A DNA stretch of 64,000 nucleotides. Source: Trissonchulus latispiculum (Eukaryota > Nematoda > Enoplea > Enoplida > Ironidae). Position 1 is the stretch's first letter. Each line of letters starts with the position of its first letter. The stretch is from contig JASAND010011160.1 in assembly GCA_030248195.1 (NCBI GenBank), positions 22,362-86,361 of the forward strand. The letters run 5' to 3'. A program made the position numbers and the translations under genes. This document shows positions 1-12,600 of this stretch, piece by piece. The notes below the pieces were generated by a model. That model was given only the letters and a program-made list of their open reading frames with translations, made no database searches and was not told the origin of the DNA.

Positions 1-127
1 ATCCCTAAAATGTGGCATTATTTGGGCACCTTAGTGAGTGGGCACAGAAGCCCGAAAAAGTGGGGGCGGGGCCAAGAGGGGGGGGGAGGGGTCGAGAGAA
101 GTGCGGGCCCTTCCCCCCACTAAGAAA
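1..127. other. G-rich flank, no gene
   Basis: A G-rich stretch (54-120) of the kind found inside the small transposons farther right. It may be the end of an element cut by the window edge. Confidence 0.3.
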
Positions 128-902
128 AGTCCACTTGTTTAAATTTGAATATTGTATTTAAGGTCATTAAATTTAACTCCACACTACCAACAGGACCTTT
201 GTTTTTGTCTGTCCCCTACTCATTTCGTTCAACCGTGTACAGTTTGGTACTCAAATTTGACGATTCATTTCCACAAATATTGTTTCAAAAAGATTAGATT
301 GTTCAAAAGATTCGGAAACATGGCTTGAACATATTGTGTGATGTAACGAAGAATGTGCGATATTACTGGGACTATATATTCGAAGTAAATATATAGGTAC
401 TACGAGTCCAGGGGCCAGTTTTATAAAAACGTTCCCGAGTTCTCAAGTAGTCAGTTATCAGTAACCACTACCTGTATTCAAAATTATATATGCATGTATC
501 TACGGACAATTTTATGGTGATTTATTTAATCAATTGCTTATTTAATCAACTTGCTGACTAGGAAGAAAAAATTTATAAATTCAGATTTTCAAAAATATCT
601 CGAGTAGGTCTCAAGCTAGCAAAAATTTATCCGGCCGAACTCGGTCAGAGAACTCGAGAATACGAGAACTTTTCAGAGTGGCTTGCAATGCAACTTGCGG
701 ATCTGATCTCGAAAACCTCCAGCCTAGTTTAGCTACTAGACTCGAAAACTCCCAGTACACTTTTATGAAACTAGTCCCCGTCAATCGTTGATGACGGTGG
801 AGCGAAGTGAGTAAGGGACAGACAGAAACAAGGGTCCTGTGGGGTAGTGTAAAGTTAAATTCAATTACCTAATAGAGTAATCAAATTTAAACAGGCCAGT
901 TT
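128..902. mobile_element. Fold-back element with nested inverted repeat
   Basis: The outer arms 128-232 and about 795-902 are inverted copies (CACTTGTTTAAATTTGA against its complement, then a shared stretch covering TTTAACTCCACACTACC and CTTTGTTT). A second pair, about 411-455 and 738-778, lies inside (GGGGCCAGTTTTATAAA and complement). No open frame suggests a transposase, so the element is non-autonomous. Superfamily unknown. Confidence 0.6.
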
Positions 903-1819
903 GAAGGCTTTCAAAAAGTAGAGGGGGACCGTGCACCGTTTTTAGATGGTGACACTGAAATCTGAATTTCGATTTGATTAGGTCAGAATGCGTTTACAAT
1001 ACATGTACGGATGTTTGAATCAACAATAAACAGGGTAAGGGAAATCGATCTAGCATTTCTGAATGCTGAACTTCCAGCACACTCCCTCACTTTTTTATGT
1101 GCCAACTTTGAACTGTTCTGCTAAAGCAATTCTGAGTAATTCACACAGGAAAACCCTCAGACGTATATATAATCTTACTGTGCTCTACCTAGATTCGGCA
1201 TCTATAGATTTAAATCTACAATTATAACACCTGCTAGCTAACTTTAACAACGTATTAAATCCTATATTGTTAAATTGGATAGTTTAAAACCGGTTTAGAT
1301 CGTTTTCTTCCGTCGAAATGAGAAGGCGCATAAAAACTATCCGCTACAAGTGGACGGCCTCAAGAGCTACTACTTTCACCAGCTGTTAGTAGACTACGTA
1401 CTCGACTGTAAATTGACAAAACTCAGAATTCAGGAAAAAAGTGCTACTCAACAAAGCCAAACTAGTTTATTTTCATACAAATCTACATGATTCAGTAAAT
1501 ACAATTTAATATACATAGGCACGGTTATAAACAAGGTGATTTTAAAATTAAAAAACTTGGTCCTAACTTATAAATCACAATTATTATAAATATCATACAT
1601 CACAGGCAAGGGAGTATCCAGGACGTGCGGACTCTGATTTTTTGGGAGACAAAAAGAACATTTTGGTTAATTCTAGTACAGTTTGCTTTAGTCAAAACAT
1701 TTGCTAGTATATAACATTTACATAGTACAAACGCTGAAGCCTACTACTTTCATTAAATCAGCGAGTTTTCCAAACATTCCATTGCTTTAACTTAACTTAA
1801 AACAGCGGGGTCGGAGTTT
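903..1819. other. No feature seen
   Basis: AT-rich sequence without an open frame of note, tandem repeat or clear inverted repeat. Confidence 0.4.
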
Positions 1820-2512
1820 GGGGTCTATCTGGATTACCCCCACCCACCACTCAAAATCCGTACAACTTGACCAAATGAGCTAAAATATTTGGTATGGATG
1901 TGTTTTCGACTAAGCTTAGTTCAAATATCGCAAAATTTTCCAATTTCTAAGGCGGGAACTAAGGGAAACCGAAAAATCTTTTGTCTTTGATTTTGCTGAA
2001 AAGTTGTATATTGGGGTTTTCGGGGTCGTAGAACACGCAAAATTTTCCAATTTCTAAGGCGGGAACTAAGGGAAACCGAAAAATCTTTTGTCTTTGATTT
2101 TGCTGAAAAGTTGTATATTGGGGTTTTCGGGGTCGTAGAACACGCATCTATAATCCATTTTGCGATTCAGCTTTTCGTTAGCTCAGCAAAAACTAAACTA
2201 AACTAAACTGAGCTCACGAAATGCTGAATCGAAAAATGGACTTCAGGAGGAATTCGAAAAAGGAATTCGTATTCTACCACCCCGAAAACCCCTATATACA
2301 ACTTCACAGCAAAATCGAAGACAAAAATTTTTCGGTTTCCATTGGTTCCCCCCTCCTTTAGAAATAGAAAAAAAATCGAATTTCGCGAAATCGAAAAATT
2401 TCTGCGATATTTGAACTTAGCATAGTCGAAAACAAACCCACACCAAATTTTAGCTAATTTGGTCAAGCTTTAAGGATTTTGAGTGGTGGAAAGGGTAATC
2501 GAGACAAGATCC
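1820..2512. repeat. Inverted repeat about 690 bp, left arm with internal tandem duplication
   Basis: The left arm (1820-2190) reappears inverted and diverged in 2215-2512: for example TTTTCGACTAAGCTTAG and its partner, and ATTTGGTATGGATGTG and its partner. The centre is near 2195, around AAACTAAACTAAACT. The left arm is longer because a 107-bp unit is duplicated in it. Short reading frames here are by-products of the repeat. Confidence 0.6.
1929..2142. repeat. 107-bp tandem duplication
   Basis: Two head-to-tail units, 1929-2035 and 2036-2142, each starting CGCAAAATTTTCCAATTT. They look identical by eye, so the duplication is recent relative to the enclosing inverted repeat, whose other arm holds a single copy. 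Confidence 0.9.
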
Positions 2513-3273
2513 GGAGTTAAGGCAAATTTTTAAAAATAAGCAAAAAATTTAGGTTGTGGCAGGCTTCCCGCTCGCGTTACCTTGCAATTCGGAATGGTCA
2601 GGTCACCCTCTCCGTTCAACAGCCCTGGATGCGCCCGATAATATTACACAAACGCAACTATGTAACACAGTGGATATTATGCAGGCTGTCAAAGGATAAA
2701 AAAGCAACTAAATAAAAACAAAAATTAAACCACGCATTTCGACAGATCACAAAGATATAACATCAGGGCGACTAGAGCACCTGCACTGCAAATTAGTTTA
2801 CTACAAGTTTCAGCAATTATTTTTCACACAACTGAACTGCATACAGTTAAAACAAAATACATACAATCAAAAGTTCCAATCGAATAGAGTTCCAATTTTT
2901 AAAAATGCTAAAAATTCCCAAACTAATCTTATATAATATATATCACATGATTAAAATAACTGAAGCAATCAAAATAACAGAGAAAGTAAAAGTAGCTGCA
3001 ACAATAAATGATGAAAAATGTAAAAACCAACAGATACTGGACAGATCTAAGTAATTACAAAAGCAAACTAAAAAACAAGAAAATGCACAGTGTGTAGCAC
3101 AGAATTATACCTTTGCTATGCACAGTGTGTAGCACAGAATTATACCTCTGCTAAGGAAAAAATCGTCAATACATGTGGTATTTCTAGCGAAGTTTAAGTG
3201 ATTTAACATTACTGCTGATCCAAGACACATTTAGAAGTCAAAAAGTCAGTTTTTAGTCAGATAGTTAGTTAGT
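2513..3273. other. No gene; one short tandem duplication
   Basis: AT-rich spacer. Only a 35-bp unit starting ATGCACAGTGTGTAGCAC stands out, repeated at 3083-3117 and 3118-3152 with one base difference. Confidence 0.5.
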
Positions 3274-3807
3274 TAAAGTCTGACACAAAAATGTGTGTAC
3301 AAAACCTGTAAGGCCTCCACTGAACTAAATATACGTCGTAACCCCATAAAACTATATATTTTCGGAATCCATGCAGCGAGACGAACATTTATATAAAAGT
3401 TAAAATTTTCTGAAGTATCAAAAATTTTAAAATATCGGTTTTTCGGGGAATTTTTTAGGACCGTTTAAGCTATTCAACGCATTCTTTCAGAAAAATTTTC
3501 CCACCCGAAAACGCATCGATTGACTCCAGAACGAAAAAATAGGTTAAGAAATAAGCATTTTATTTCAAAAATTCGTTTTTCCATTCTCTTTGAAGTTTGC
3601 CGCTTTTTGCAGAATTAACTGGTTATTACTCGCGACTCGCTCAACGGAAAATTTTTCGATTAGATGTTCAGGACCGCCTAGGCGTCCGCTTTCACCTGAT
3701 CTGTGTGGTACTTCAAATTTTGAAAGTTGATTTGATTTTTTGAAATATACCACCTTTTGACCAAAAATTTCGGCAAAGCAAATTTAGCAAAAGTGAGTAA
3801 AAATAAA

Positions 3808-4087
3808 TAATCATAAAGTTCAAGCCGAGCTGAATCCAACGATATAAAGGCTTTGCTGTTACGACTTATATTGCGCCAGCAATGAATTTTTAAACAATAT
3901 CCCTTATTCCAGCTGGTTTTGCTTAGTTTACACTACTTCAGTCAAATCACGGCGGCAACATCAAAGAGAGCAAAAAACCAACAGAAACAAGGGATATTGT
4001 TTAAAAATTCATTGCTGGCGCAATGTAAGTCGTAGCAACAAAAACCTTTACATTGTTAGATTCAGCTCAGGTTGAACTTTATGATTA
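3808..4087. mobile_element. Nested fold-back unit
   Basis: ATCATAAAGTTCAAGCC near the left end pairs with its complement near 4072-4086. The inner arms ATTGCGCCAGCAATGAATTT (3870-3890 region) and complement (about 4004-4024) are strong. The unit is about 280 bp with a short loop. Non-coding. Confidence 0.6.
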
Positions 4088-4096
4088 TGTAAATTA

Positions 4097-4449
4097 AGCC
4101 TGGTTCACACTGGTGTCTTATGTCTTATGTCTTATGTCTTTTGTCTTATGTCTCATGTCTTAAGGCGTTCACACTGGTGTTTTATGTCTTATGTCTTATG
4201 TCTTTTTGTCTTAAGACAGACTTGGGCTAGGCTCAACTTTTGTCTTATGTCTTAAGGGATAAACCAATCACATTGCAGCTAGTCTAGCCATTGTCAAGTT
4301 GATTGGTTGAAAGGATCAGATGTGCTGCCTAAGACAAGAGACATAAGACAGCAGTGTACGGTTCTGTCTTAAGACATAAAACATAAGACATGCGACATAA
4401 GACAAAAGACATAAGACATAAGACATAAGACACCAGTGTGAACCAGGCT
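4097..4449. mobile_element. Small PIF/Harbinger-like MITE filled with GTCTTAT repeats
   Basis: Terminal inverted repeat AGCCTGGTTCACACTGGTG and complement, flanked by the 3-bp direct repeat TTA (4094-4096, 4450-4452). A 3-bp TWA duplication is typical of PIF/Harbinger transposons. Each arm is a run of GTCTTAT-type heptamers, so the two halves pair along their length. No coding capacity. Confidence 0.7.
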
Positions 4450-4969
4450 TTACTCACTTTTGCTAGAATCGCTATGCCGAAATTTTGGGTCAAAAACTGG
4501 TATTTTTCGAAAAAATCGACTTTCAAAATTTGAAATACTACACATATCAGGTAAAAGCGGACGCCTAGGAGGTTTTGAAAATCTAATCGAAAAAATTTTC
4601 CGTTGAGCGAGTTGCGAGTAATAACCAGTCAAAGCTGCAAAAAGCGGCAAACTTCAAAGAAAATGGAAAAACGAATTTTTGGAATAAAATGCATATTTCT
4701 CAACCGATTTATTTCATTCTTGTGTCAGTGGATGTGTCTTCGGATGGGAAAATTTTTCAGCAAGAATGCGCTGAATAGCTTGAACGGTCCGAAAAAATTC
4801 CCTGAAAAACCAATACTTTAAAATTTTTGAAATTTTAAAAAATTTAAATTTTATAAAAAGGTTCGTCTGCAAGGATTCCAAAAATATATGGTTTTATGGG
4901 GTTACGACGTATATTTAGTTCACTGGAGGCCTTACAGATATTGTACACACATTTTTGTGTCAGACTTTA

Positions 4970-5752
4970 GTTACGGAGTGATCAAGTTCTGTGCTCAATT
5001 AAAATAACTACAAATCTACATGTAAAAATAGACAGGTAGTAGCGTTACAGATGCCGAGCTTTAAAAGTGAAAATGGCCGACACAACCAAAGTAACTGGCT
5101 TTATACGCAAAGCAATTAAGGGCAAACCAGAAACAGCAATATTAATAAAATATAATATATAAAAATATATATCCAACTAAAAGTATGAAAAAACACTACA
5201 AGCACAGCTAGAAACTATCTAACAAAAGTGCGCAGTCTTATTTGAATTCTGCAAATACACAAGAATTTTTTAAGAATAATTTGACAGGGTAAGACGGAGA
5301 AAAACTTATTCGTTCAAGTTTTGAAGCTAAACTAGTAGTATGTAGAATTAGTTAATCCATGGTTATTAGAAAAAGAACAATTCCTTTTCATACATGCAGT
5401 ACTGCTATCACAGAAGTAGTATGGTCACCGAAATAATAAATAATACACAGCTATATATATACATGGTTGACAATGTTCCAAAACATAATGCTAACAATAT
5501 ATTGCTTGTTTATAATAAAAGAGCAGGTCACGTCTTTAAAAGTTTTCTAACGGTACATGCAAAAATAATTAATAATACAAACAAAGCCACACAAACAAAA
5601 CAAAAACCCACAACAGATTAAGTTAAAACAAACAGCACTTTACAATAATGTTATTGCTGTATACAATTACTCGCAATCAAACAGAAAGAGGGAGGACGGG
5701 ATGTTACACTGGAAAAACCGGAAAAAGAAGAAAAAACAACTACAGTCTAAGA
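4970..5752. other. 3' flank of the receptor gene
   Basis: AT-rich DNA downstream of the minus-strand stop codon. It presumably contains the 3' UTR, but no canonical polyadenylation signal was found and no repeat is evident. Confidence 0.4.
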
Positions 5753-6622
5753 TCACAACTGTGGGTCTGGTGGCCTGTCAGCGGTTTGCTGGCCATTGTC
5801 CAGTCCCGTGTCATCGCCAGGGTCAACGTCAATGTCCACTGAGATTGCATCCGCACCGGTAGAAGCAGGAGAAGAAGAAGAAGGAGATTCAGGGTGGACA
5901 GCGGTTACAAGGTTCAATTCTAGACTGCTACGTCCAGGCTGTAAACTGGAGTCCAGTCCAGTGGTCGTGTCCGAAAGGAGATGACCCTCTGAAAGATCCT
6001 CCTGCTGTTCCTTTAAAGCCTTTCTATCAGTGTCAACAGGGCCGTCCACAACCAAGTTCGCGTCGTCAATTTCCACCGTGCTGGACGGCGATTTGACTGG
6101 TGTCAAATTTGACGGGTCAACTGCCGGCGGGGAAGTGGCTGACGTCGTCTGACGCTGACCTCGAACCCGATGCCGTGCCCAGGTCAGTAGGCCGGCCAGT
6201 GGTCCGTTTGTGGCCGGGGCCGACGAACTGGGCCCAGCTGTCGTCACAGCCGCAGGATCGCCTCCCGCCTCAGCCGTGTCATCGCCAGCTGTGGGGCGTC
6301 CAGGCAGCTGGCCCGTCGTACCACCAGTCCAGCTGGCATTACTACTGCTGCGACTGTGCTCACTCTGTACAGCACCGCCTGTACAGCTTACTGTGCTGTT
6401 ACCACTGCCACTACTACCACAGCTACTGCTGCTGTCAGTTCGTTCCAGTACTGCCAGCGGCACTTGACCATGGCCAGCAGCGCCACAGTGAAAGGGAGGA
6501 ACTCCAGACTGAGAGGAAGCGAGGCCGCTGGGCGCAGACGCCGGGACTGGGGGATGTCGACGAACAACTGTAGTGGCATGTGGAGTGGAATTGGCGGAGT
6601 CACTGCCTGCCACTCTTTCAGC
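5753..6622 (-). CDS. Exon 13: Ser/Thr/Pro-rich C-terminal tail and stop
   Basis: Acceptor TGTTATATTTTAG, phase 0, then an open frame of 289 codons to TGA at 5755-5753. The product is low-complexity, rich in Ser, Thr, Pro and Ala, with an acidic patch near the end ([15 protein letters not shown]) and the terminus RPPDPQL, which is not a PDZ ligand. Likely disordered. No AATAAA was found downstream on this strand, so the 3' end of the mRNA is not placed. Confidence 0.85.
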   Translation of the reverse strand, partial: AERVAGSDSANSTPHATTVVRRHPPVPASAPSGLASSQSGVPPFHCGAAGHGQVPLAVLERTDSSSSCGSSGSGNSTVSCTGGAVQSEHSRSSSNASWTGGTTGQLPGRPTAGDDTAEAGGDPAAVTTAGPSSSAPATNGPLAGLLTWARHRVRGQRQTTSATSPPAVDPSNLTPVKSPSSTVEIDDANLVVDGPVDTDRKALKEQQEDLSEGHLLSDTTTGLDSSLQPGRSSLELNLVTAVHPESPSSSSPASTGADAISVDIDVDPGDDTGLDNGQQTADRPPDPQL

Positions 6623-9600
6623 CTAAAATATAACACAAAATACAGCTTTTGTTAAGCTTGAATTACTACTTCATAATATCTAAAGTAGCTCTTTGACAAA
6701 AACAATACCCAACTAAACAGACAGCTCTGATTTCTCGTATTTCACAGATTTAAGTATATACGTAAGGACAATCAGCAGCACCACAATGGTAAACTTGAAA
6801 AACGAAGTATTAAACGTCCGAATTGTTTTCAGAGAAACAAAACCCAAAGTTGACGAATTGGAAGGGACACTTTACATGAACAACAAAAAGTGCAACATAA
6901 TCCGTGGACTGCATCAAACAAGATTAAGAATAACTGCGGATTAGCTGAGGACTAGAACAACTTTTGAAAAGGAAGGACAGGAGAAGATGGAGGGATATGC
7001 GCAGTTAGCGGTAACGATTACGATTATACCACAAATACAAGTTAAGGTACCTGTGTCTCCCGAAACACTTAAGTAAATTATAGGCCACAATGTGATATCG
7101 CATAATTTAAGGTACCTTTACCTTTTTTGATGCCTTACGTGATGATTGCTTAAGCTACTGAAATGAACTAAAATGTGTGCCAACAACAAATAAACAAACA
7201 AAAACAAAACAAAACAGGATATGGGATAGATGGGCTTATTTAAATTAATACAGAAAGAAATTAATTACTGGTTCGATACATATATACTGATCAATTTGAT
7301 AGATTAATCAGAGTCTTTCGGCCCTAATCCCAGTACTTAGACATGAGCTAACCTTAATCTGATTTGATGCAAGCCAGAAAATATTATCGCAAAAAGCGTA
7401 TACGTAAACCATGACAAACCTCATCATCAAAAGCACCCTGAACATAGCCCGCATTATCATAGGCCGTGTAGGCCGGCGTGCTGACGACCGGATGACTGGC
7501 GTTGCCACTGTAGCCAATCAAGGCGCCGGCCGGAGGCGGGGCCGTCGGGTGCTTCAGGGCATCGGCGTAGGTCGGCGGGGCCTCGTAGACAGGCACGTCT
7601 GGATCCGGGAAGACAAAGAAACGCCGATCACCAATCTGATGGCTACTGATAGCGGCTGCCGCAGAGCTGTTGGAAGATCCGCCACCAACACCATGATGCC
7701 CGTTGGCTGAGGACTCTGAAAAAGTGGACAGAAGAAAAGGATTCAGTGATACAGCAACTAAGAAAATGATGTAAACGAGGGTAGACAAGGTATTAATCAC
7801 AAAGAAATAATGGCAACTACCTGTTGCAACATTAAATTGAGCCGAGCTGGCCGCCACTCCTTACTCAACAACCAGGAAATAGCTCCAGAGATTAGTTCAT
7901 CGTGTTTGGTGCCCGTAGGTTTTGATCTGTGACATAATTCGTCTAACCTTCTCAACCCTTGACGCAAACACCTATCCAATCAACTAAGTTTATCGCACGC
8001 ACAAAGAAAGCGGACTCAGGTTTTCAAAACACACAAACTGGTGTCAGGTAAACAGCACATAAAAAAAGAAAAGCCATTACCAGTCACAGCATCACCACTT
8101 GACGGAGACAGCTGTGCAGCAGCAGCGGCCGCAGCGGCACCAACACGCTGATTGCGTTGCCGGCGGCGCTGTGAGCCACGGTGCTGTTGTGGGGCGCCGC
8201 CACCCAGTCTACGCAGGAGTCGCTGTCGATAGACACGAGCCACAATAATTGTAGCCATCAGCATGGTCATGGTAAGGCCAATCAGAGTGCCAACCAGAAT
8301 AATGGTAGTCAGATGGCTGCCAAAAGCGGAAGAGGGATCATCTCCTCCACTACGGTGGCCGGGTTCGCCCCCTCCAGGCCCGTAGCTAGAACCACCACCA
8401 CCACGTCCACCCCCATGGGGTCTACTACCCGTAGAATCTTTACCTAAACATGTAACAGGTAGAAAATTGTACCAGTAGTTTTACACATCTCTTTACGATC
8501 ACACCACGTGAATGATAACAGACATAAGAGTGCTAGTTAGTTTTGACGTTTTAAATGAATGACACAATTCACTCATGCGTTTGTACAAACCCAGTGTTTT
8601 ATGTATACGAACGAAGGTACAGTTCGTTATCATCAGAACTCAGGTATTTTTTAGCAAAAACGGTAAATATAATACTAACCATCGAGGAAAACATGGAAAG
8701 GCAATCTACGTATATGTATATAGGTCCAATTGGAGAAACAAATTTGGTTCAAACAAAATATGTATATTTATTGGTCATATTGTAAATTCATTCATTGATG
8801 AACGAACCCTTAATAGGATGGTGACACAGCTCCTCGTCGCTGAAGTCACCACAGTGATCAAATTCATCGCACTCAAATCGAGATTCTATACAGCGACCAT
8901 TGCCACAATGAAAATCAGTCTGATCGTTACACACTACAAAAATATACCACAAAATCATTAAATTTAAAAAATCAACAAAATAGTAGTTTATTAGTTTATT
9001 AAGTAAATCAGTAAAAAAGTACGCAGATAAAAACAACGTTTTTAAGCGAAAAGTACCGTTTTAACGACTAGCGTTTCAGTCGTTTAATTGTTTTAAGAGT
9101 AAATAGCAAAAACCTGAGACAATCAAGTGAGAAGTACAACATAAACCTCACAAAAATGCCAGTAGCTATACACTGTACGCACAGACAGAGGAATATAAAA
9201 CAGAAATGGTAAAACTTACTAAAAAATATACAAACAAACAAATCATTGACATACTGGCACTGGCCCATCGATAAAATTGAGCATAGGTTATGGTCATTCC
9301 GTCCAGTCGATTCACGACACCAGTGAGCCGGAGATAGTAGCCGCCCGAGCTGGTTGTGGCCGTCTCCTCCAGCATGTCGCCGATCGGGATGGCGAATCCC
9401 TCAGCAGGCTGCTTTCGGGCCAGCTGGTCCTTGCGAAGCGGTCCGAAGAGGACCACCTCCTCAGGGCTGGCACTGGTTCGACCGCGACGAATCTCCAGTT
9501 GCATAGGCGAATCTGAAAACAAGAGCAGAAGAACAGTTAGCCAGAAAGTTGACGAAAGAAAGTAATAACATGGTTTTTGACGACCCAAGACTAAACCTTA

Positions 9601-12600
9601 AAGGAACTACGTACGTACAACTTACAAGTTCAATCAAAAACAGCTAAATACGTACTAATTCCGTTGGCAACTTCTAAGGGCCTTTTCAAGAAAGGGTAGA
9701 GTAGAGTTAAAATTAACTCGATCCCTTAACCCTGCTGTATATAGAGTTAAAAATTTTAACTCCGCGTGGACTCATGAAAAGAGTTGAAATTAACTCGCTT
9801 TAACTCTGCCCTTTTCAAGAATCGCGCGCAGAGTTAAAAACATGTGGAGCTAAATTTAACTCTACCCTTTTCACGTAAGGGTTAAATTTAACTCTGTTTA
9901 ACTCTTTCTCAGCATTTTCTAGTGAAATTTAATCCTGGGCTTATTCTAGTGGGGAGGGGGGTGTGGGGCCCCCATAAACGACCTTCCCTCCCAAAAATTC
10001 GTGCCCCCCAAACCAAAGGGTGCCCCTTTTGGTACCAAATTTTGCCCTGAAACATTCGCTCAGAAGGCCAAATTTTCAAAAATTTCCCGGCTTCGCCGGA
10101 GATTTTTAGTCACGTTTTACCCTTTTCAACACTACATCTGCTAATTTTTGCGATAAAAATCAACTTCTACAGTGCATGCCAGAAAAATAGCGGTATTTTT
10201 TAGCATATTTTTCGAAAAAATTCGCCCTCCCAAATTCCTTGCCCCTCGGACTTTTGGTGGGGCCCCCCAAGGAGCCCCCCCCCCCCCAAGAAAAAATCCC
10301 TAGAATGAGCCCAGTAATCCCAGGCAAGACACGCAAAATAAGCATAATTATAATTAAATCTTTTCATGAAATCATGGGGTTAATTTTAACTCTGTCATTT
10401 TAACTCCTTTAACTCTACAGCTTTTAACCCTGCAGGGTTAAAGAGAGTTACAACTAGAGTTGTGCCGTTAAGAAATTTTCCGGGCCGGGCCCGGGCCTAC
10501 TAACATCACCGGGCCGGCCCGGACCCGATTCAAGGCCCGGAGGCCCGGTGTCAGGCCCGGGCCGGCCGGTTCAAGGGCACAACTACTCTAGTTACAACAC
10601 GCAGAGTTAAAAACAACTCTGTGCTTTCATGAAAAGAGTTAACTTTAACTCTACTCTAGTCCACTCTATTCTACTCTACCCTACCCTTTCTTGAAAAGGC
10701 CCTAAGAATGCATCAACGACTCTAAAAAGGGTCAAACTTCTAGAACAAACCAGGCTTGTGCAGGAGGGGAAGTTTTAGGGGTGAACTGGGCCTCCGAATA
10801 ACCGGATTTTTCCGGTTTTTTGCCCCAAAAACCGAAAAAATCCGGATTCTGGGGGGGTGAGGGACCCCTCTGAGGGGGGAGGTCCAGAGGGGGGGGGTGA
10901 AACCCCTCGAAGCACATGTATAGAACAAACTGTTCGGATGAGTGTCCTTATGGAACAGAAGCTATACGATGGTGGTCAGCGAACCCATGCTACCAAAACG
11001 CTACCTTCTCCACACACACACACGCGCACATACACTTTCTCTCTCATCAATAAAAACATTTTCGAACAACTTAATTATCCCATTAAAACAGCTATGAATT
11101 AAACGAAACATCATTAAGTGTGCTGAGGTAAAAAGAGTAAGGTATATCTTACTGAGAGTTCCCAGAGAGAATTCTTGTACTTTGAGAAACATCATGTCAA
11201 ACATAGGATTATAGTACTTGGAGGTAGACACGACCCAGACACAGTCCACATATTCTCCAATTGACACGTCACTAATCATCTGACTCAGCGTCAGTGTACC
11301 ACCTTTCTCCGTTAAAGTTTCGTCACAGTCTAAAATATTGTTAAAAAATTAGTCACCGTGGTAACGAAAAAATAAAACGGGAAATAAGAAAACAAAAATT
11401 TACAATTTATCAATTTTCCTCGTTTAAGCAGGCAATTCTCAGGGAGCAGCAAGAAAGTGTGGAAAAACAAGCATCGCACGGCGAAACACAGTTTACACCT
11501 CCGCTGAACGGCGCTATAGGACCAACAAGATTCCGAAGGCGACCGTTTTAAACTGTAATAAAACAGCATCGGATGAATGCATATCCTGTGAAAAGCTATT
11601 AAACAAACAGAGCACTGTTACTTACGTCGCCTTGGCAAGTGGCGCCAATATTCATCTGAAACAACAAATAATGAGAAGGTTAAATATTTTTCGTTTCAGT
11701 AAGCAATTTAACCAAAAACACAAAAAGTATGAAAAAAGCGAGACGCAAACGCATAAGCAAAATTCTTTACTGGACTCAAATAAAATTACAAATGCGCCGT
11801 TCTTACAGTATTACTACATATATTATTATATTCCCCCAAAGCTTACAAAAAACTACTCTTACCAGGACTAGGTACAAAGGTATACTTGGCACGAAAGCCA
11901 ATCTCATTGATATAGTGATTGGCAGAGAAAAGAACCGTTAAACTGGAACCCAGGGACTGAATGGGAAGCGGTCGACCACGACCACCATACTCATCTTGAG
12001 TGTTGACCAATTCAGAACCATCCGAATCCAAAACCTACAAAACACTTGACATTGATACAGAGATTTCAGAGAGTTCATATGCTACAAAATAACTGTATGT
12101 ACAGCAAAATCAAGTGTAAACAGCTAATTAAGATTCGATGTTGAGAATTTTGGAAAATATAAAAATCAACCCTGGAAAAATCAGTGAGCGCGCTTTTAAG
12201 TGACTACACTGGGTTTTTCCTAGGCAAAAATTTCTGGGGGGGGAAGTCGGGTGGGGGGGCGGTCCCCCTCCCCCCCCCATGTCTGGGGGGGGGGGGACGG
12301 ATTTCTGGGAGAGGAGAAATATTTTGCAAAAATGCTTAAACAATTGCTATTTTCTGCTGCTGAGCTAAAGAATTAACTATTTTTAACCTAAATTTAAGCT
12401 TAAAATAGCTAAAAAATGCTTAAAAATGCCTAAAATCCGGCAAAGCCGGAAAAATTTTTCACATTCACCCTCAAAATTTTTTTCCGGGCACTTTAGAGTT
12501 CTGGGGGGAGGCCCGAATTCTGGGTGGGTCGACCCAAGTCTAGGGGGGAGAACCGATTTCTGGGGGGGGGGGCGCCCTCCACACACACCCCCCTGTAGGA

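Larger units (their letters stand above)
3274..4969. mobile_element. 1.7-kb element with very long terminal inverted repeats
   Basis: Ends TAAAGTCTGACACAAAAA and its complement. The inverted arms run about 3274-3800 and 4452-4969, roughly 520 bp each with many substitutions. The termini fall at TA. No transposase is seen. The centre is occupied by two younger units (3808-4087 and 4097-4449), so this is an old element hit twice. Confidence 0.7.
9678..10702. mobile_element. PIF/Harbinger-like element in intron 7, with GAGTTAAA iterons
   Basis: Terminal inverted repeat GGGCCTTTTCAAGAAAGGG and complement, flanked by direct repeat TAA (PIF/Harbinger-type target). Both subterminal zones carry many copies of GAGTTAAA or its complement TTTAACTC. 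Two younger elements (about 9937-10316 and about 10461-10586) interrupt it. No transposase reading frame. It lies in the intron between exons 7 and 8 and adds most of that intron's length. Confidence 0.7.

Noticed and set aside
6100..6655. Open frames on the plus strand over exon 13
   Set aside because: They are antisense shadows of the GC-rich, Ser-rich last exon; the minus-strand frame joins in phase to 12 other exons.
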